From positions 62,001-126,000 of the forward strand of contig WRIY01000001.1 of NCBI GenBank assembly GCA_009782515.1: DNA of 64,000 nucleotides, given 5' to 3'. The translations under genes and the position numbers were made by a program. Every line of letters begins with the position of its first letter. Position 1 is the first letter of the stretch. The notes under the pieces are model-generated. The model was not told the origin of the DNA and made no database searches. It saw only the letters and a list, made by a program, of their open reading frames with translations. This document shows positions 18,093 through 26,231 of this stretch, one piece after another. This stretch comes from Eubacteriaceae bacterium (lineage in GTDB: Bacteria > Bacillota > Clostridia > Eubacteriales > Anaerofustaceae).

Positions 18093-18533
18093 TGCCAGCA
18101 GCTTTTCTTTGATCTGAATGCCGAAGGCATACCCTCCGATCCCTCCGCTTTTTGTTATAACCCTATGGCACGGGACAATTATTGCTATGGGGTTGCGCGC
18201 GCAGCATGAGCCGGCAGCTCTTGCGCCTTTTGGCGATCCTGCCATTGCGGCAAGCTGGCTATATGAGGCTGTGGAGCCGTACGGGATTGTGCACATCGCT
18301 TCCCATACAGCCTTTTGAAAGCCTGTGCCCTGCATTTTTATAGGCAGATCGAAAGCTTTTCTGCGGCCGCTTATGTATTCCTCGAGCTGCTTTGCCGCTT
18401 TTTCAAGGATTTCGCTTGGCTCGCTCCTGGCTATAGCTTGCGTGTCAACGCAAATGCCTACGCCCACGATGCTGCCTTGCTCCTCTGTTAGCTGCAAAAC
18501 CCCCAATTCGCTGTCAAATGCTAATTGCTTCAT
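18063..18533 (-). CDS. ogt: Methylated-DNA--protein-cysteine methyltransferase
   Basis: A 156-residue direct-reversal DNA repair protein that takes the alkyl group from O6-alkylguanine onto its own cysteine. The active-site motif PCHRV is intact (Cys122), preceded by the helix-turn-helix FQKAVWEAMCTIPYGSTASYSQLA and the 'arginine finger' helix GARAAG. The last block GYAFGIQIKEKLLALE is normal. Length fits the Ogt class without the Ada regulatory domain. The usual GGYAxG glycine pair is present (GIGGYAFG). The gene overlaps the end of the convergent glycosyltransferase gene by 30 bp. Confidence 0.95.
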   Translation of the reverse strand: MKQLAFDSELGVLQLTEEQGSIVGVGICVDTQAIARSEPSEILEKAAKQLEEYISGRRKAFDLPIKMQGTGFQKAVWEAMCTIPYGSTASYSQLAAMAGSPKGARAAGSCCARNPIAIIVPCHRVITKSGGIGGYAFGIQIKEKLLALESLYKALD

Positions 18534-18752
18534 TGCTATGGCCTCTTCTTTTTTTGTGTGGCTCTCATGTTTTAGGGAACTTACCGGAAATAAACCAGAC
18601 AGGGTTCCATCTTTGCTAAGCAGTACTGCTTGTATGCTTCACTCAGATGCATATAACCAGCTTTTGTGCTTGCAGCCTGCATGCTTTATGTATAAAACAA
18701 GATTTGCTGCAATGCCTGGCCCAATCCCAGAATTCGCAAAGGCGCAGCCCGC

Positions 18753-18980
18753 TTACGCAAGCCGAACCCTTGCAGGCGTTTCCCTGGCGCCGCTACCATA
18801 TAATCCCTCTAGAGATACAATGCTGCTTTTTCTTAAAATGTTGAGCGCGCCGTTTATGTCGGCGTTGGGCGCAGCTGCCTCAACCCTACCGCTGTTGCTT
18901 GGGATGTATATTAAATGCTCGCTGCCTTGGCTGCTGCTTGTGCCGCTTGCAGTTGGCAGGGTGGCTTCACTTTGATGCTC
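18753..18980 (-). pseudogene. Fragment: C-terminal end of an IS200/IS605-type TnpB
   Basis: On the minus strand an open frame of about 75 codons reads ATLPTASGTSSSQGSEHLIYI, then SGRVEAAAPNADINGALNIL and ends ETPARVRLA. The 'D.NGALNI' block matches the third RuvC motif of TnpB proteins, and GTSS..GSE...GRV matches the zinc-ribbon region, but its four cysteines have been lost, so the protein is dead as well as truncated. It directly abuts, in another frame, the 3' end of the IS110 relic. No N-terminal or central TnpB part was found nearby. Assignment rests on motif recognition. Confidence 0.55.
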
Positions 18981-20155
18981 TATGGCGTTTTGCCCCTTCT
19001 CAAGCTCTTTCGCTTTTTTCCGGTTTTACAGGCTATCATCATAATGCTCCCCGCTTTTAGCATTGCATATGCACAGACAAGCAGTTTTCTTGCTACGGCA
19101 GTTATCGCTTTTTTTGCCCAAGCCTTCCTTGGTTTTTCCAATACCAGTTCGACAAGCGGTTGCCCCTTGTTTTCGTTGCCGCCCATGCGCATTCCGTCAG
19201 GATTGATTTTACATAAACATTAGCTTTTTTGGTTTTTGGCGATTTTAGCTTTCCTGCGCTTTCAATATCTTTTTGGGCCAGGCCTGCCCATGAGGCAATA
19301 TGGCGCGAAGTGGGGAAGGTCGGCATGTCGGCAGATATTTCTGCTATTATATACATTGCTGAGAGCCTCCCAATTCCAGGGATGCTTTCCAGCAATTCAA
19401 TCTGTGGCTCATGGCGCTTTGATTTTTCTTCCAGCATTTCATAGATTTTGTCTATTTCAGCGCTGCTGGCTTTTAGCTTTTTGAGCATTCTAGAGAGCAG
19501 CAAGCAGCTTGATGGCTTCATTTTGCCGTTTATCGCGCGCTCAATTTCTTCTGCGGGGCGCTTAATGCGCCTGTCCAGGCACTCACGCACTTCTTTGGGC
19601 GAAACGCTGCTTTTTTTGCAAGCTTCTCTAGCAGCTTCAGCCCGATTATGCCGCTGATGCTGCTTATAGCGCTTGAGAGCTTAAAGCCATTCATCTGAAG
19701 AAGCTTTTCAATTCGGTTTATGTGGCGCGCCCGATCAGCAACAAGCTTTTTATGGCAGCGGGCAATTTCCCTTAGCTCTCGAAACTCTCGGGCAGCCACC
19801 AGGCTTTTGAGAACAAGGCCAAACATGCACAGCTTGGCATCCAGCCAGCGCTATCCTTGTCCCTTTTAGGCCTGCCGGGCACGTTCTTCATGGCTCTCGC
19901 ATTGCCAACGCCGGCATCCATTCCTTCTGTCTCTTCGAGAATCTCAAATAACGGTATCCAATATACCCCAGTGCTCTCCATTAGCACGCTAAAGCAATTA
20001 AAAGATGCATGCTATCCAGTCCCTAAGGCTGAATAGCGAATCCCTCATCGTGTCGAAAGCCATATGGCGCATTTCATTGCTCTTGTCTATTGCGCATGCT
20101 TCAATAATGCCTTATGTACGCCAAGGCCGCATGCAGGAACAGTTACAGCATTCAT
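18980..20155 (-). pseudogene. IS110-family transposase pseudogene with several frameshifts
   Basis: Nearly the whole IS110 transposase can be followed on the minus strand, but in successive frames. In order: a start at 20155 with VPACGLGVHKALLKHA; then CAIDKSNEMRHMAFDTM with LFSLRDWIA; then LMESTGVYWIPLFEILEE and NARAMKNVPGR (DEDD/RuvC-like domain); then LVAAREFRELREIARCHKKL; then the Transposase_20 part with LLESIPGIGRLSAMYIIAEI and HIASWAGLAQ; and finally AITAVARKLLVCAYAML to the stop at 18980. At least five frame changes (near 20090, 20003, 19800, 19560 and 19115) separate these pieces. Total length (about 390 codons) fits an intact ancestor of roughly 400 residues. Confidence 0.85.
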
Positions 20156-20684
20156 TTCTGCCTTCATATTGATGCCTCGCTTTCTATATGCAATAATAAT
20201 GCAAGTGCAAGGGGGTATGCATTGTCTGAAGAATATTGATTTTCTTGTCCAGCCTCGCGTTTTAGCGGGCTCAGTGGGGCGTGCTCAAAGACAGTGCTTA
20301 AGCCACGTTTGGAACGGGGTGCAATCGCCAAATAAACAACCGGCTTTTGTGCCCCCCCTTAAATTTGAGTATAAATCCCTTTCTTGGAATTCGCAATGCG
20401 CATTCCTGAATGCATTATTGCTTTCTTTCGTGGCAGCGAGACTTGTCTCATTTACGTTTGGTTGCTTCCCTAATCATTCCCTAATCAATAGTATAAAACA
20501 CTGCCTTTTCCCATAAAAGCTTTCAGCGCGCATTGCTGCCAATACAGCTTCTTTAGCGCCCGTTTTCGCTAAAACCTATTTCCCGCCCGCTAACGCGATG
20601 GTGGCGCACCCGGATAGTGTATGCTAGCATTGGCTGAGCATGCAAATGCTCAAAATGAAAATGAATTATAAAGGCGGTGTTGAA
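20156..20684. other. 529-bp region upstream of the IS110 relic, possible remnant of its non-coding end
   Basis: No credible gene: the reading frames here are cysteine-rich and lack ribosome binding sites. Because IS110 elements carry a structured (bridge) RNA in the non-coding end near the transposase start, this is where such a sequence would be. A short stem-loop at 20251-20271 (AGCC-CGC loop GCG-A-GGCT on the minus strand) is the only structure I can point to. Confidence 0.35.
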
Positions 20685-21161
20685 ATGGACAAAACACAAA
20701 AGGCCATTTTGTACTTGGTTGGAACGGGAAGCGACGTGCCTGATTTGGAGCCAAATGAGGCTATAAACGCTTTGATTGGCGCAAGCAGCCAAGGGGATGT
20801 TAAGGTTGAGGCGGCAAGCCGCCTTGCAAGCGCAGCCTTTGAAAATGCGGCCAGCGAGCCGGAAGCCATAGCGTCCCTTCTTGTTTTGCAGGGAGCAGAG
20901 AGCCTTTCAGAGATATTTAAAAACAGCCCGAACAGGGAGGAAATAATCAATGCGCTGACAAGGCGCCTGACAGGCCTGTTGGGATACGCTATTGCCCAGC
21001 GAAAAGCAATGCCGAACAAGGATGCTTTTCTCAGGCATTTTTCCAAATCGGAAGGGGAGATGAGGCGGGCCTTTGGCGCAATGGAAGCGCTCGGGGCGAG
21101 TGAAGAGGAGGTTTCTTCGCTTAAAGGCCTTATCGAAGACAGCGCCGGAATAACAATATAG
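20685..21161 (+). CDS. Small acidic helical protein of unknown function
   Basis: A 158-residue cytoplasmic protein with no signal peptide or membrane segment. It is predicted mostly helical, with Ala- and Glu-rich amphipathic stretches (VKVEAASRLASAAFENA; EEIINALTRRLTGLLGYAIA; EGEMRRAFGAMEALGASEEE). I do not recognise a family. The ATG at 20685 was chosen over 20640 because AAGGCGGTG lies just upstream. It follows the transposon relics and precedes the nitroreductase gene, 260 bp away. Confidence 0.65.
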   Translation: MDKTQKAILYLVGTGSDVPDLEPNEAINALIGASSQGDVKVEAASRLASAAFENAASEPEAIASLLVLQGAESLSEIFKNSPNREEIINALTRRLTGLLGYAIAQRKAMPNKDAFLRHFSKSEGEMRRAFGAMEALGASEEEVSSLKGLIEDSAGITI

Positions 21162-21421
21162 CCTGCCTGAAGCCTATATTTCCTGATGCTGCCGACCTGC
21201 AATTTAGCATCTGCTCTAAAGGCTTGCCTCAGATGGGCGGCGGGCATTGCTTTCGCGCAATAGCGCGCCGCTAGCGCCTGGCTATAACAGCGCCCGGGCA
21301 GCAAACCGGCTTTATATGCAGTGTTTCGCTGCTATGCCGGCGCCAAGGGCTGTGAATAATCGGGATAGGCTGGGGGCTTGGGGCAGGCCTGTGCTAAAAT
21401 GAAGCATAAGGAGATACACAC

Positions 21422-21928
21422 ATGGAATTTTTTGATGTCCTAAACAAGCGCTATTCATGCCGCAGCTTTTCGCCTGATCAGGTCGAGAAAATAAAGCTGG
21501 AAGCAATACTTGAGTCGGCAAGAATAGCCCCTACCGCAGGAAATAGGCAGCCGGTCAGAATAAAGGTGCTCGATAATGAGCAGCTGCTAAGCAAAGCTGA
21601 AGAGACAACGCGCTGCCGCTACGGATCCCAGCTTATGCTGCTTGTATGCTACGACACGAGCCTGCATTGGGTCCACCCGGCAAGCGGCCAGGACAGCGGC
21701 TTTACTGATTCATCGATCATTGGCTCATACATGATGCTTACTGCAGAATCTTTAGGGCTCAACACCCTTTGGGTGCTGGCTTTTGATGCGGCTAAAGCCA
21801 AAGAAGCCTTTGAGTTGGGCGATAACATTGTGCCTGCCTTTTATATTGTTGTCGGGTACCCCGGCCCCGGCGCCGCTCCAAACCAGCGCCATTCGGAAAG
21901 AATCAGCATGGAGCAGCTTCTAATATAG
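21422..21928 (+). CDS. Nitroreductase family protein
   Basis: A 168-residue FMN-dependent oxidoreductase of the nitroreductase family, at the short end of the range. The FMN phosphate-binding start is RYSCRSFSPDQV, followed by LESARIAPTAGNRQPVRI. The middle holds DSSIIGSYMMLTAESLGLNTLWV, and the protein ends with FYIVVGYPG before a short tail. These enzymes reduce nitro compounds, quinones or flavins with NAD(P)H; the natural substrate is not predictable. AAGGAG lies 8 bp upstream of the ATG. A terminator follows at 21976. Confidence 0.9.
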   Translation: MEFFDVLNKRYSCRSFSPDQVEKIKLEAILESARIAPTAGNRQPVRIKVLDNEQLLSKAEETTRCRYGSQLMLLVCYDTSLHWVHPASGQDSGFTDSSIIGSYMMLTAESLGLNTLWVLAFDAAKAKEAFELGDNIVPAFYIVVGYPGPGAAPNQRHSERISMEQLLI

Positions 21929-21975
21929 CAGCCAAAAGCTTTCGGTGAAAACTGTTAATATTGGCAATACTTATC

Positions 21976-22001
21976 AAAAGGCCTCTAAATCGGCCTTTTT
22001 G
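21976..22001 (+). terminator. Terminator of the nitroreductase gene
   Basis: AAAAGGCC (21976-21983) and GGCCTTTT (21992-21999) form an 8-bp stem running into T residues. Confidence 0.75.
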
Positions 22002-22327
22002 CATTTTTTGTGGAAATAATACGGAAGTATTTCCGCAAAAAATTACAAGATTTCCGGGCAATATCTTGAAATATAAACAATATAGTATGATTGACTCCCA
22101 TTTATTATTAAAATTGCCATATATACCTATGGATAGATTGACAAATATCGGCAAGGTGTTTAAAATGAAGACAATTACAGCGGTGGAATGCTAGTGCAAT
22201 TGAGTTCTCAGCTTATATTTAGACGGAATTACTAAGATTTTGCTGCGTAATTGGGAAAGAGGTGTTGCCCATATATGACATAAAAAAAACTGCCCTACAA
22301 TTCTAGAAAGAGAGATAAAGAGAGATT
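22002..22327. other. AT-rich leader/promoter region with two adjacent hairpins
   Basis: No gene is supported here. Two consecutive stem-loops are visible: GGAAATA/TATTTCC (22012-22018, 22028-22034) and CAAGAT/ATCTTG (22045-22050, 22062-22067). The region must hold the promoter for the fibronectin-like gene at 22328; the purine-rich AGAGAGATAAAGAGAG before its ATG is the ribosome binding site. Confidence 0.5.
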
Positions 22328-23047
22328 ATGAAGAACACTTCCAAACGGTTAGTCGCACTCTTGTGCTTCTTACTGGCTATTGCTGGCGCCATGCCTGTTA
22401 TGGCGAATACGCCAGCCAAAGAGCCAAGAGCGGCAACCACTACAACCACAGCCACTTCAACAGAATCTGAAGCGGCAGCAGAGCCAACGCTAACTTCGGC
22501 TGAGATAGCTGACGGTGTTAGCGTTACGCTTGCCAACTGCTCAAGCAAGTATTCCGGCTATGTTATTGAGAGATGCCCCGCATCAGGAGGCAGCTGGGTG
22601 CCTGTTTGCACGATGAACTACTCAGGCTCAAGAACAATGCGTTGGGACGACAAGAATGTTAAGGCTAACAATTCGTACAACTACAGGTGCCGGGGCTTCT
22701 ACAATTCAGGAGGCTCCAAGCGCTACTCCAACTATTCACGAGTGTCGAAAGTCAGCTATTACGGCAGGCCAACCACCGTTGGCAACGTGAAAGCCTCAAG
22801 AAACCAGGGCAGCTCAATTAAAGTTAGCTGGAATGCCCAAAGAGGCATGGGCGGATACGAAGTATACTGCAGAGCCGGCAGCAATGGCAAGTACAACAAA
22901 GTTGCATCAGTTTCCTCAAACGCTACAAGCTGTGTTATCAGAAACATGAAGAGTGGAACGCCATATTACTTCTATGTGGTAGCTTACCGCGTTTCAAACG
23001 GCAAGAAGATCTACTCGCACAACTCAACAGCTTATAAGTGCAACTAA
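22328..23047 (+). CDS. Secreted protein with two fibronectin type III-like modules
   Basis: A 239-residue exported protein. A signal peptide (MKNTSKRLVALLCFLLAIAG) and a Thr/Ala-rich linker (about residues 25-58) precede two fibronectin-III-like modules. Typical strand motifs are SGYVIERCPASGGSWVPV and YNYRCRGFYNSGGSKRYS in the first, and SIKVSWNAQRGMGGYEVYCRA and YYFYVVAYRVSNGKKIYS in the second. There are several paired cysteines. Signal peptide and modules resemble those of the next gene (23299), so the two look like paralogues. No catalytic domain or wall anchor is seen; a role in adhesion or polymer binding is inference. Confidence 0.82.
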   Translation: MKNTSKRLVALLCFLLAIAGAMPVMANTPAKEPRAATTTTTATSTESEAAAEPTLTSAEIADGVSVTLANCSSKYSGYVIERCPASGGSWVPVCTMNYSGSRTMRWDDKNVKANNSYNYRCRGFYNSGGSKRYSNYSRVSKVSYYGRPTTVGNVKASRNQGSSIKVSWNAQRGMGGYEVYCRAGSNGKYNKVASVSSNATSCVIRNMKSGTPYYFYVVAYRVSNGKKIYSHNSTAYKCN

Positions 23048-23126
23048 TCCCGCCTTCTAAAGGCGAAACCCGAAAGAACGATTGATGCTTTGTATAAGGT
23101 ATAGATAGCCCAATCCCCTGCCAGCT

Positions 23127-23164
23127 AGCCAGGCTTAACCTTCAGCCCGTCCCCAAGCCTGGCT
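23127..23164. repeat. 10-bp perfect inverted repeat between the two fibronectin-like genes
   Basis: AGCCAGGCTT (23127-23136) and AAGCCTGGCT (23155-23164) with an 18-base loop. No T-run follows in either direction, so an mRNA structure is more likely than a terminator. Confidence 0.55.
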
Positions 23165-23298
23165 GGCGGCAGCACATAAAAACACAGCACGGCCAATTGA
23201 GAGAATTGAACCCAGCAATGCAAAAAACAATCATCAAAGGAGAAAGCGCATAAGCGCTGCCTGTTATGAGGATGGCGGACAGCTTTTGCGCGATACAC

Positions 23299-24171
23299 AT
23301 GAAAACGAATACAAAAAGAGTAGCAGCTCTGCTCATATGCTTCGCGATTTTATCTGAAATGCTCGTAATGCCCGTGTTTGCCGGAAGCTCCAGCATAGAG
23401 CACTATGCCAACTGCAGTGACTGCAGTTCAAACGGCAACGGAAACGGAAATGGCAATGGGAACGGCAATGGGAACGGCTATGACGATGACAACGGCGATA
23501 ATGGCTATGACAATGGCGATAATGGGAACGGCAATGGAAATGGCAATGGGAACGGAAACGGCAATGGATACAGTTCATGCGGTTGCTCCCAGAATAGCTT
23601 TTCCTGCCAGCCTAATGCAGGCAGTGGCAACATCTGCATCTCAGCATCTGGATGGCAGTCACAATATTCGTACTATGAAGTGCAGCGCAGGCCTTCAGGC
23701 GGTAACTGGAAAACAATAGATACCGGCAGATACAACGGCAACGGGCGCTTCAACTATGCCGATAACAGCTGCGGCTTTAATACAGCTTATACATACCGCG
23801 TTCGTGGTTACAACGACCGCGGAGGGAATAGGCAATACAGCAAATATTGGAATTCAGGCAATGTTTCTGTCAACCCTCAAAAGCCTGGCAACTGTGGAAA
23901 CCTTTCATACTCAAAGCGCAACAACAGCTCTGTTAACTTGTCATGGGGCAAAGCCTCAAATGCGCATGGCTATGACATTTACCGCAGAACCGGTTCAAGC
24001 GGCAACTATTCCTACAAGCAAGTTGGATCAGCGAAAGGCGGCGGATGCTCCGGCTATGTAACCGGCTTAAGCGGCGGAAGCAACTACACCTTCGTAGTAA
24101 GGCCCTACAGAGACTACAGTGGGCGCAAAGTATACTCAGGTTACTCAAAAGCAGTTTCCTGCCATATGTAG
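23299..24171 (+). CDS. Secreted fibronectin III-like protein with a long Asn-Gly repeat
   Basis: About 290 residues. A signal peptide (MKTNTKRVAALLICFAIL) is followed by a short Cys cluster (NCSDCSS), a low-complexity Asn-Gly/Asp region of about 48 residues, a second Cys cluster (SSCGCSQ), and two fibronectin-III-like modules with SYYEVQRRPSGGNWK and SVNLSWGKASNAHGYDIYRR. It is a paralogue of the 22328 protein with the repeat inserted. The start is uncertain: 23299 begins the signal peptide but has no adjacent ribosome binding site, while AAAGGAG at 23237 is followed by a small AGCGC/GCGCT hairpin and in-frame ATGs at 23266 and 23272. Confidence 0.78.
   Translation: MKTNTKRVAALLICFAILSEMLVMPVFAGSSSIEHYANCSDCSSNGNGNGNGNGNGNGNGYDDDNGDNGYDNGDNGNGNGNGNGNGNGNGYSSCGCSQNSFSCQPNAGSGNICISASGWQSQYSYYEVQRRPSGGNWKTIDTGRYNGNGRFNYADNSCGFNTAYTYRVRGYNDRGGNRQYSKYWNSGNVSVNPQKPGNCGNLSYSKRNNSSVNLSWGKASNAHGYDIYRRTGSSGNYSYKQVGSAKGGGCSGYVTGLSGGSNYTFVVRPYRDYSGRKVYSGYSKAVSCHM
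23431..23570 (+). repeat. Asn-Gly coding microsatellite
   Basis: Runs of the 6-base unit AAC/AAT-GGC/GGA/GGG, interrupted by a Tyr-Asp-rich segment (YDDDNGDNGYDNGDNG). Synonymous variation between units shows it is not a freshly slipped array, but its length is likely variable among strains. Confidence 0.85.
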
Positions 24172-24473
24172 CAAAATCTATCAAGCGAACGACAGGCAAC
24201 GAAGACAGCCCTTGCAGCTTAATTGCGGCAAAGGGCTGTTCTCTTTTGTTAATCACTGAATTAGTACTGCCTGCGCTGTATTGGCAAGCCGGATGAATTT
24301 GCCTTAGCGGGGCAAAAGGGCTAACGCCTTGTATAAAAGCTAAAGCACAAAACTGCGTGAGCGCCTAAGGGCATAACAGCAGCGCATCGCGCCATAATAT
24401 TATAAAGCCGGCTATGCTATGCACCAGAGCGGCTCGCCAAAATCTCTTTTATAGCGGGCAGCAAAAGAGGCTG
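24172..24473. other. 302-bp intergenic region between convergent genes
   Basis: Apart from the terminator at 24205-24248 I see no gene, RNA or repeat in it. Confidence 0.5.
24205..24248 (+). terminator. Terminator after the Asn-Gly repeat gene
   Basis: ACAGCCCTT (24205-24213) and AAGGGCTGT (24231-24239), a perfect 9-bp stem, followed by TCTCTTTTG. Confidence 0.75.
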
Positions 24474-26231
24474 TTACACGACAAACTGTGAATTATAAAC
24501 CGAAGCGTAATAGCCGTTTGCCTGCATGAGCGAAGCATGGTTTCCGGATTCAATAATCCTTCCGTCGTTGATAACAAGTATATTGTCTGCGTTTTTTATC
24601 GTAGCCAGCCTATGCGCAATTACAAACGATGTCTTGCCCAGCATCAGCCTGTCTGTTGCCTCCTGTATTAGCGCCTCTGTGCGCGTGTCTACTGAGCTTG
24701 TTGCTTCATCTAAAATCAGTATCTTTGGATCAGCCAAAAATGCCCTCGCAATAGCAATGAGCTGCTTTTGGCCTTGCGAAATATTGGTGGCATCCTCGCT
24801 TATAGCCATGCTGTAGCCGCCGGGCATTTGCATAATGAAGTTATGGGCATATGCAGCTTTTGCTGCGCTTATAACCTCGTCTTCAGATGCATTGGGGTTT
24901 GCATAGGCAATATTGTCATAAATAGTGCCGCTGAACAGCCAGGGTTCCTGGGGCACAATGGCAAACGGCTCTCTTACGCTTGAACGCTCATACTCTGCAA
25001 TATTCAATCCGTCTAGGTGAATAGAGCCTTCGTTTAAATCATAAAACCTGAGCATCAGCTTGGCAAGCGTTGACTTGCCTGCGCCTGTAGGCCCGACGAC
25101 TGCTGTCTTTTTGCCTTGCTGCACCATTGCCTGAAAATACTTGAGCACCGGGTCTATGCCATTGTAGCTAAACGAAGCATTTGAAAAGTATATGCTGCCG
25201 CTGATGCTTACAGGGAGTGCATCTTTTGGGCTGCTTTCGGCTTTCTCGTTTAAGAAAGCATATATACGCTCAGAAGCGGCAGCAGTAGCCTGAAGCATGT
25301 TGGCAGTTTGCGCCGCCTGGCTAACCGGCGAGCTTAAAAGCCTGGCATATATAATAAAGGACTGAATGTCTCCAACGCTAATCTTGCCTTGATAGCAAAG
25401 CCACCCGCCCATGGCGCAGATAGCCGCAAAAGTAAGGTTTGAAGCAAAAGCAGTAAGCGGAACCATAAGCGAGCTGAAAAATATCGCTTTCCTTGAAGCT
25501 TTCCTAAGAGGCTCTATGCAGTCTTCAAACTCTTCGCAAAAGCGCTCTTCCTGGTTAAACGATTTTATAGCGGCAATTCCTGAGTATGCTTCTTCAATCC
25601 TTGCATTTGCTTTGCCGAGCCATTTTTGCTGCTCGCTATAGTGATTTTGCGAAGCCTTCACAATAAGCCTGATTAAATAGGCAGACACGGGCAAGAGGGC
25701 TACCGAGGCAAAAGCCAGCAGAGTATTTATTGAGAGCATCATAATAATAACGCAAACGATAGCCATCGCCCCGTTTACTGTTTGCACCATTGCCGTGTTC
25801 AGGTTTGCTGCCACATTGCTCACATCAATTGTCAAGTGGGCAAGTATCTCTCCATGAGCAGCGCTGTCAAAGTAGGCCATAGGCAGCCTATTTATCTTTG
25901 CAGCAATCTTTTGCCTTAAGCTGGTGCCAACGCTCTGGCTGACAACGCACATTATAAATTCGATTGCATAAGAGCACATGCTGGAAACTGCATAAAGCGC
26001 AACAAGCCTCAGAAGAATTGCCTTTATTGCGGCAAAGTCTATGCCGAAGCCTCCCCTCAGAGCAGACATGGAGCCCTCATACAGCAATGTCGACGCCTGC
26101 CCGAGCATTCTTGGGCCATACGCGCTCAGCGCTGTAGATATGGCTGACAGGGCAAGCGATGCAAGAAGCCGCGCCATGTGGGGTTTTATGTCTTCATACA
26201 GCCTGCCAAAAGTGCTTTTTAAAGCCCCCAT
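24474..26231 (-). CDS. ABC exporter subunit, canonical half of a heterodimer (pair 1)
   Basis: About 585 residues: six-helix transmembrane domain (about 1-310) fused to an ABC ATPase domain. Walker A is GPTGAGKST; Walker B is LILDEATSSVD with the catalytic Glu; the switch His is in IAHRLATI. The signature is ISQGQKQ rather than LSGGQ, so the nucleotide site built from this signature and the partner's Walker motifs would be the weak one. The ATG at 26231 overlaps the end of the partner gene and has GGAGGG upstream. The pair probably exports a drug, lipid or peptide; substrate unknown. Confidence 0.9.
   Translation of the reverse strand: MGALKSTFGRLYEDIKPHMARLLASLALSAISTALSAYGPRMLGQASTLLYEGSMSALRGGFGIDFAAIKAILLRLVALYAVSSMCSYAIEFIMCVVSQSVGTSLRQKIAAKINRLPMAYFDSAAHGEILAHLTIDVSNVAANLNTAMVQTVNGAMAIVCVIIMMLSINTLLAFASVALLPVSAYLIRLIVKASQNHYSEQQKWLGKANARIEEAYSGIAAIKSFNQEERFCEEFEDCIEPLRKASRKAIFFSSLMVPLTAFASNLTFAAICAMGGWLCYQGKISVGDIQSFIIYARLLSSPVSQAAQTANMLQATAAASERIYAFLNEKAESSPKDALPVSISGSIYFSNASFSYNGIDPVLKYFQAMVQQGKKTAVVGPTGAGKSTLAKLMLRFYDLNEGSIHLDGLNIAEYERSSVREPFAIVPQEPWLFSGTIYDNIAYANPNASEDEVISAAKAAYAHNFIMQMPGGYSMAISEDATNISQGQKQLIAIARAFLADPKILILDEATSSVDTRTEALIQEATDRLMLGKTSFVIAHRLATIKNADNILVINDGRIIESGNHASLMQANGYYASVYNSQFVV

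Noticed and set aside
18325-18975. 216-codon plus-strand ORF across the ogt/tnpB region
   Set aside because: It runs opposite to ogt and the tnpB relic, has no ribosome binding site, and its composition is that of a reverse-strand shadow.
20064-20516. 150-codon plus-strand ORF upstream of the 20685 gene
   Set aside because: It overlaps the IS110 relic on the other strand, is rich in Cys and Phe without a pattern, and lacks a start signal.
21961-22194. 77-codon ORF after the nitroreductase gene
   Set aside because: It begins inside the terminator and covers two hairpins; no ribosome binding site is present.
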